Position numbers and translations under genes: made by a program
The notes under the pieces: model-generated
What the model saw: the letters and a program-made list of their open reading frames with translations, nothing else
Database searches by the model: none
What the model was told of the DNA's origin: nothing
Part shown: in pieces, positions 60,830 to 64,000 of the stretch
Layout of the letters: each line of letters begins with the position of its first letter
Numbering within the stretch: position 1 is the stretch's first letter
From: CAVVXN01 sp963772585
GTDB taxonomy: Bacteria > Planctomycetota > PLA2 > JAEUHO01
Length of the DNA: 64,000 bases
Reading direction: 5' to 3'
NCBI GenBank assembly: GCA_963772585.1
Contig: CAVYXV010000001.1
Coordinates: 1-64,000, forward strand

Positions 60830-61914
60830 CGGCGGGTCCTCCACCGCCAGAGCGCGGCGCGCCAGGCCTCCGTGTCGCGCCCGTGGCTCTCGCCCGTCCG
60901 TTCGGCGAGCGCGGCGAGGGCCTCCGCCCAGACCGCCGGCTCGCGGGACCGGAGCCCGTCGAGCACCAGGGCGTCGCCCTCCGGGTCCTCGGCCCGGAAG
61001 AGGGCCAGCGCCGCCGCCCATCGCACTTCGCGGGACCGGTCGAAGCGCGCCATGGTGCGAAGGCGCGGATACCCCGCCTCGACCCGCGCCTTGGCGATCG
61101 CCCCCGCGGCGGCCGCCCGGACGGAGGGCACGACGTGGGCGAGGAGCCCGAGCAGCGCGTCCTGGTGTCCGGATCGCGCGAACCCCTCGGCGGCCGTGAG
61201 GGCGACGCGCGGGTCGGCATCGCCCACGAGGCGGTGGAGCACGGGCAAGGGATCCGGGTCGCGCTCCGCCACGAACCGCGCCAGGGCGCTCCGGGCGAAC
61301 CAGTGCGCGGCCCCGCCGCCCTCCCGGTAGATCACCAGGACCTTGCCGACGTCCTCCGCCCGCCCCGCGTGCGCGAGCCCGAGCATGGCGGCGGACCGGA
61401 GCGCCCAGTCGGAGTCGGCAAGCCCCGGGCGCGCGAGCGCCTCGAGGAGCACGGTCCGGGCGCGCTCGCCGCCGATCCGGCCCAGCGCCGTGAGCGCGGC
61501 GCCCCGGACGGCCGGCGCCGGGGAGGTGGTCGCGAAGGAGACGACCGTCCCGACCTCGGCCGAGGCGCGCAGGTCGCCGAGCGCGAGCAGGAACGAGGGC
61601 AGCACGTCGCGCCTCGGCTCCCCCTCGAGCCGCCGTGCGATCGGCTCCGCCGCGCGGGCGTCGCCGCGCCGGCCGAGCGCGAGCGCCGCGCGGCTCCTCA
61701 CCGGCGGCGAGGGGTCGTCGAGCCGGGCGACGAGCCCCTGGAGGACGGCATCGCGAAGCGCCTCCTCCCGCACGCCCTCCAGGACGGCCACCGCCTCGCA
61801 CCGCCGCTTCGGGTCGGGGGAGCCGAGCCGGGCGAGCGCCGCGGCGGCGTCGTCGGCCGCCCGCGCCGCCGCCGCGGCCAGGAGCAGCAGCACGAACGCG
61901 CCGAGTCGGGCCAC
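60826..61914 (-). CDS. Secreted HEAT-repeat protein, 362 aa
   Basis: GTG start. A signal peptide (residues 2-19, LGAFVLLLLAAAAARAA) is followed by about ten HEAT-like repeats with the core (V)RxxAAxALGRxG: PPVRSRAALALGRRGDA, PAVRGAALTALGRIGGE, DWALRSAAMLGLAHAGR, DPRVALTAAEGFARSG, REVRWAAALALFRAED. It ends in a basic tail (LWRWRTRR). A periplasmic scaffold function is likely; partners are unknown. Although it is translationally coupled to rsmA (GTGA overlap), the coupling to an RNA-modifying enzyme has no obvious functional logic. Confidence 0.8.
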   Translation of the reverse strand: MARLGAFVLLLLAAAAARAADDAAAALARLGSPDPKRRCEAVAVLEGVREEALRDAVLQGLVARLDDPSPPVRSRAALALGRRGDARAAEPIARRLEGEPRRDVLPSFLLALGDLRASAEVGTVVSFATTSPAPAVRGAALTALGRIGGERARTVLLEALARPGLADSDWALRSAAMLGLAHAGRAEDVGKVLVIYREGGGAAHWFARSALARFVAERDPDPLPVLHRLVGDADPRVALTAAEGFARSGHQDALLGLLAHVVPSVRAAAAGAIAKARVEAGYPRLRTMARFDRSREVRWAAALALFRAEDPEGDALVLDGLRSREPAVWAEALAALAERTGESHGRDTEAWRAALWRWRTRR

Positions 61915-61999
61915 GCCGAGAGGGTACCGCCGCTTCGTTCGCCGGCGGGCAGGGGCGCCGGGGGGGCACGGTGCGGAGTGCGCGCCCCCCCGACGGCGG

Positions 62000-64000
62000 T
62001 CAGCGGCCGGTGGTGGGCGGGACGACCTCGTAGGCCTGGCCCTCGAGGACGAAGATCACGCTCTCGCCGACCCCCATCCACTGGGCGGCGCGCTTTCCGT
62101 GCTTCTCGGTCAGGCGGTCGAGCAGGTCCATCCAGGCGTCGGAGTAGGCCTCGACCTTCGTGGTCTTCGCCTTGCCGTCGTACTCGGTGTCCACCCACTT
62201 GCCGTCGGAGGCGCGCAGGAACGTCTTCCCGGCGACGGCCTTCACCCGCGCGCGGGCCTCGGCGAGACCCTGGGCGTCGTCCTCGGAGGCGTCGACGTAG
62301 CCCTCCTTGAGCCTCTTGAGTTCCTCGGAGTCCTTCGCCTCACGCTCCGCGGGGGCCGGACTGCTCGGTGTCCCGGCCCGGCCGGCGCCGCCGCCCGTGG
62401 CGGGCGCGGAGACCGCGCCGGGCATCGGGGGCAGCAGGCCGGAGCGGAGCCGGCGCACGATCGTGCCGCCGCGGTCTTCCCGCGTCGCGGCCACGGGAGG
62501 AGCGCCTGCGAGTTCGCCTTCCTCGACCACGAGACCGGCGGTGTACGGCGTCACGATGCCGTAGTGGGTCGCGAGCCGGACGACCTCGTCCACGAGTTCC
62601 TTGTTCTCCCCGTGGAGACGGATCTCGTCGAGGAGGTAGCCGACCTTGCGGTGCGCCCACAGGCGCGGCAGGTAGTCGGCCGTCTCGCTCTGGGCGAACG
62701 TCGCCTCGTAGTCGCGGACCACCTCCCGGCCCTTGACCTTGCCGCGGAGGCGGATCAGGTGGTCGCCGCTCTGGGAGTAGCGCCCCAACACGACGATCTG
62801 GCTTCCGGCGAACAGGTCGGGGAGGCGGGTCGGGTAGACGTCGTGGACGCCGGAGCCGAGGTCGATCGCCACGTCGGTCATCACGGGCAGGCTCACCTTG
62901 CGGAAGAACCGGCTCGCGACCACCTCCAGGTCCTCGCCCGGCATCACGTAGTCGCGGGTCGCGCGGGTAGCCTCGGCGATCCGGTCGAGCAACTGCACGT
63001 CCAGGTCGTACCCCACGCCGAAGGTGAAGACGCGGACGTTCTGGTCCGTGCCCGCCTCGGCGAGCTTCGCGAGGCGGTCCGTGTCGCGCTCGCCGATGGT
63101 CGGCCGCCCGTCCGTTACGAAGACCACCATGTGGAGTCGGTCGCCCGTGGGCTTCAGGGCCTCCTTCAGGGCCCCCTCGATGTTCGTGCCGCCCGCGGCC
63201 TGGAGGCGGTCGATCCAGGCGACGGCCGCGTCGCGCGTCGGCTCGTTCCAGTCCACGATGTTCTCGCGGAAGGTCCGGACCTGGGTGGAGAAGGCGACGA
63301 TGTTGAACCGGTCCCCCGGTCGCAAGGTCTGCACGCCGTAGCGGAGCGCCTTGCGGGCCTGGTCGATCTTGCCGTCGTCCGCCATGGAGCCGGAGACGTC
63401 CACGGCGAACACGACGTCCTTGGGTTCGCGCTCCTGGTCCGTGACGACGGCGCTGGGAGCGAGCACCGCGAGGAAGGTACCGTCCTCCCCCACCCGACGC
63501 GTGCTCACGAACGAGAAGCCGACGTCCTCCGGGCTGCGGCCGATGTAGAGGAGGAAGTCGCGGTCCTGCCGGCTGCCGGCCCGCTCGTAGGAGACCTGGG
63601 CCTTGCGGTTGCCGTCGCGGACGACCGCCACGTCGTGGGAGGGGCAGTAGATGCCCTTGAGATCCACGTCGCTCGCGATCTCCACGTTCACGAGAACGTT
63701 CTCGACGGGCTGCGAGTGCAGGCGGTTCGTGGCGAGCGGGTAGCGCCACTCCAGCGTGCCGTCGTGGTCGGGCAGGATCTGCTGGAACGTCAGGCGGATC
63801 GTGAGATCCTGGCCGGGCAGGATCGGGAAGACACGCGCGCGGAAAAGGCCGCGGCCGACGTACTCCAGGAGCCCGGGGTCGCGCCTGCGGCGCACGATGC
63901 TCTGGTAGACGCGCCGGGCCTGGTCCGCCTCGAGGATCTCCCCCTTCACCATCTTGCCGCCCATCGTCATGGCGAACTGGGCCACGGCGGCGCCTTCGGG
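62000..64000 (-). CDS. VIT / von Willebrand A domain protein, N-terminus beyond the window
   Basis: The gene runs off the right edge, so the start is missing. Visible first is the VIT domain (FAMTMGGKMVKGEILEADQA, RRVYQSIV, LFRARVFPILPGQDLTIRL), then beta-rich sequence. A vWA domain follows with the metal-ion site DVSGSMADDGK (D-x-S-x-S) plus FVTDGRPTIGE and VRVFTFGVGYDLDVQLLD, then a long C-terminal region with a linker (SPAPAEREAKDSEELKRL). The architecture resembles inter-alpha-trypsin inhibitor heavy chains and is common in secreted planctomycete proteins. It probably mediates extracellular binding. It lies 85 bases upstream of the HEAT-rsmA-dnaG-rpoD run. Confidence 0.88.
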   Translation of the reverse strand, partial: PEGAAVAQFAMTMGGKMVKGEILEADQARRVYQSIVRRRRDPGLLEYVGRGLFRARVFPILPGQDLTIRLTFQQILPDHDGTLEWRYPLATNRLHSQPVENVLVNVEIASDVDLKGIYCPSHDVAVVRDGNRKAQVSYERAGSRQDRDFLLYIGRSPEDVGFSFVSTRRVGEDGTFLAVLAPSAVVTDQEREPKDVVFAVDVSGSMADDGKIDQARKALRYGVQTLRPGDRFNIVAFSTQVRTFRENIVDWNEPTRDAAVAWIDRLQAAGGTNIEGALKEALKPTGDRLHMVVFVTDGRPTIGERDTDRLAKLAEAGTDQNVRVFTFGVGYDLDVQLLDRIAEATRATRDYVMPGEDLEVVASRFFRKVSLPVMTDVAIDLGSGVHDVYPTRLPDLFAGSQIVVLGRYSQSGDHLIRLRGKVKGREVVRDYEATFAQSETADYLPRLWAHRKVGYLLDEIRLHGENKELVDEVVRLATHYGIVTPYTAGLVVEEGELAGAPPVAATREDRGGTIVRRLRSGLLPPMPGAVSAPATGGGAGRAGTPSSPAPAEREAKDSEELKRLKEGYVDASEDDAQGLAEARARVKAVAGKTFLRASDGKWVDTEYDGKAKTTKVEAYSDAWMDLLDRLTEKHGKRAAQWMGVGESVIFVLEGQAYEVVPPTTGR

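Overview
This window is high-GC bacterial DNA, densely coded on both strands. Several features fit a Planctomycetota-like lineage: many secreted HEAT, TPR, ankyrin and FHA proteins, a VIT/von Willebrand A protein, trypsin-fold proteases, and a TPR/Ser-Thr kinase fusion. This placement is inference from protein style. There is no 16S gene; rnpB, rpoD, dnaG and rsmA are present and would settle it.

Layout. 1-6460 is a worn accessory region. It holds a multiply frameshifted IS630 transposase, a broken carboxypeptidase-regulatory-like protein in visibly lower-GC DNA, an IS1380 element (inverted repeats 2896-2916 and 4596-4616) that cuts a glycine-rich secreted protein and supplies its stop codon, and the 3' half of a tRNA-Arg that looks like an attachment-site remnant. 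6.5-18 kb holds small membrane proteins, an ankyrin protein, a FHA-TM-serine protease facing a TPR-kinase, an EamA exporter, a STAS protein and glutamate dehydrogenase. 18-26 kb holds a PPDK-N-like protein, a small ORF with a good promoter, a two-gene asymmetric ABC exporter and a secreted hydrolase. 26.6-30 kb is an overlapping cassette of C39-like peptidase, RLAN/RimK ATP-grasp ligase and GCS2-type ligase. 30-38 kb holds a MarR-MFP-RND efflux operon, a HEAT protein and MutY with an intact Nudix box. 38-44 kb holds a lipoprotein, two secreted repeat proteins and a malic enzyme fused to a phosphotransacetylase-like domain.

44.6-50.6 kb is the most unusual stretch: four co-directional secreted trypsin-fold/PDZ proteins that alternate intact protease and catalytically dead tandem protease, as if a two-gene cassette had duplicated. 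Next come tRNA-Gln and tRNA-Glu behind a sigma70-like promoter, a 16-17 bp tandem repeat, a kynurenine-type catabolic trio and rnpB. The end of the window is a minus-strand block: VIT/vWA protein (partial), HEAT protein, rsmA, dnaG, rpoD and a zinc-ribbon coiled-coil protein.

Caution on sequence quality: rpoD carries two single-base frameshifts and dnaG one. All three look like one extra base in a short C/G run. Essential genes should not be broken, so sequencing or assembly indels are likely, and other frameshifts in the window should be read with that in mind.
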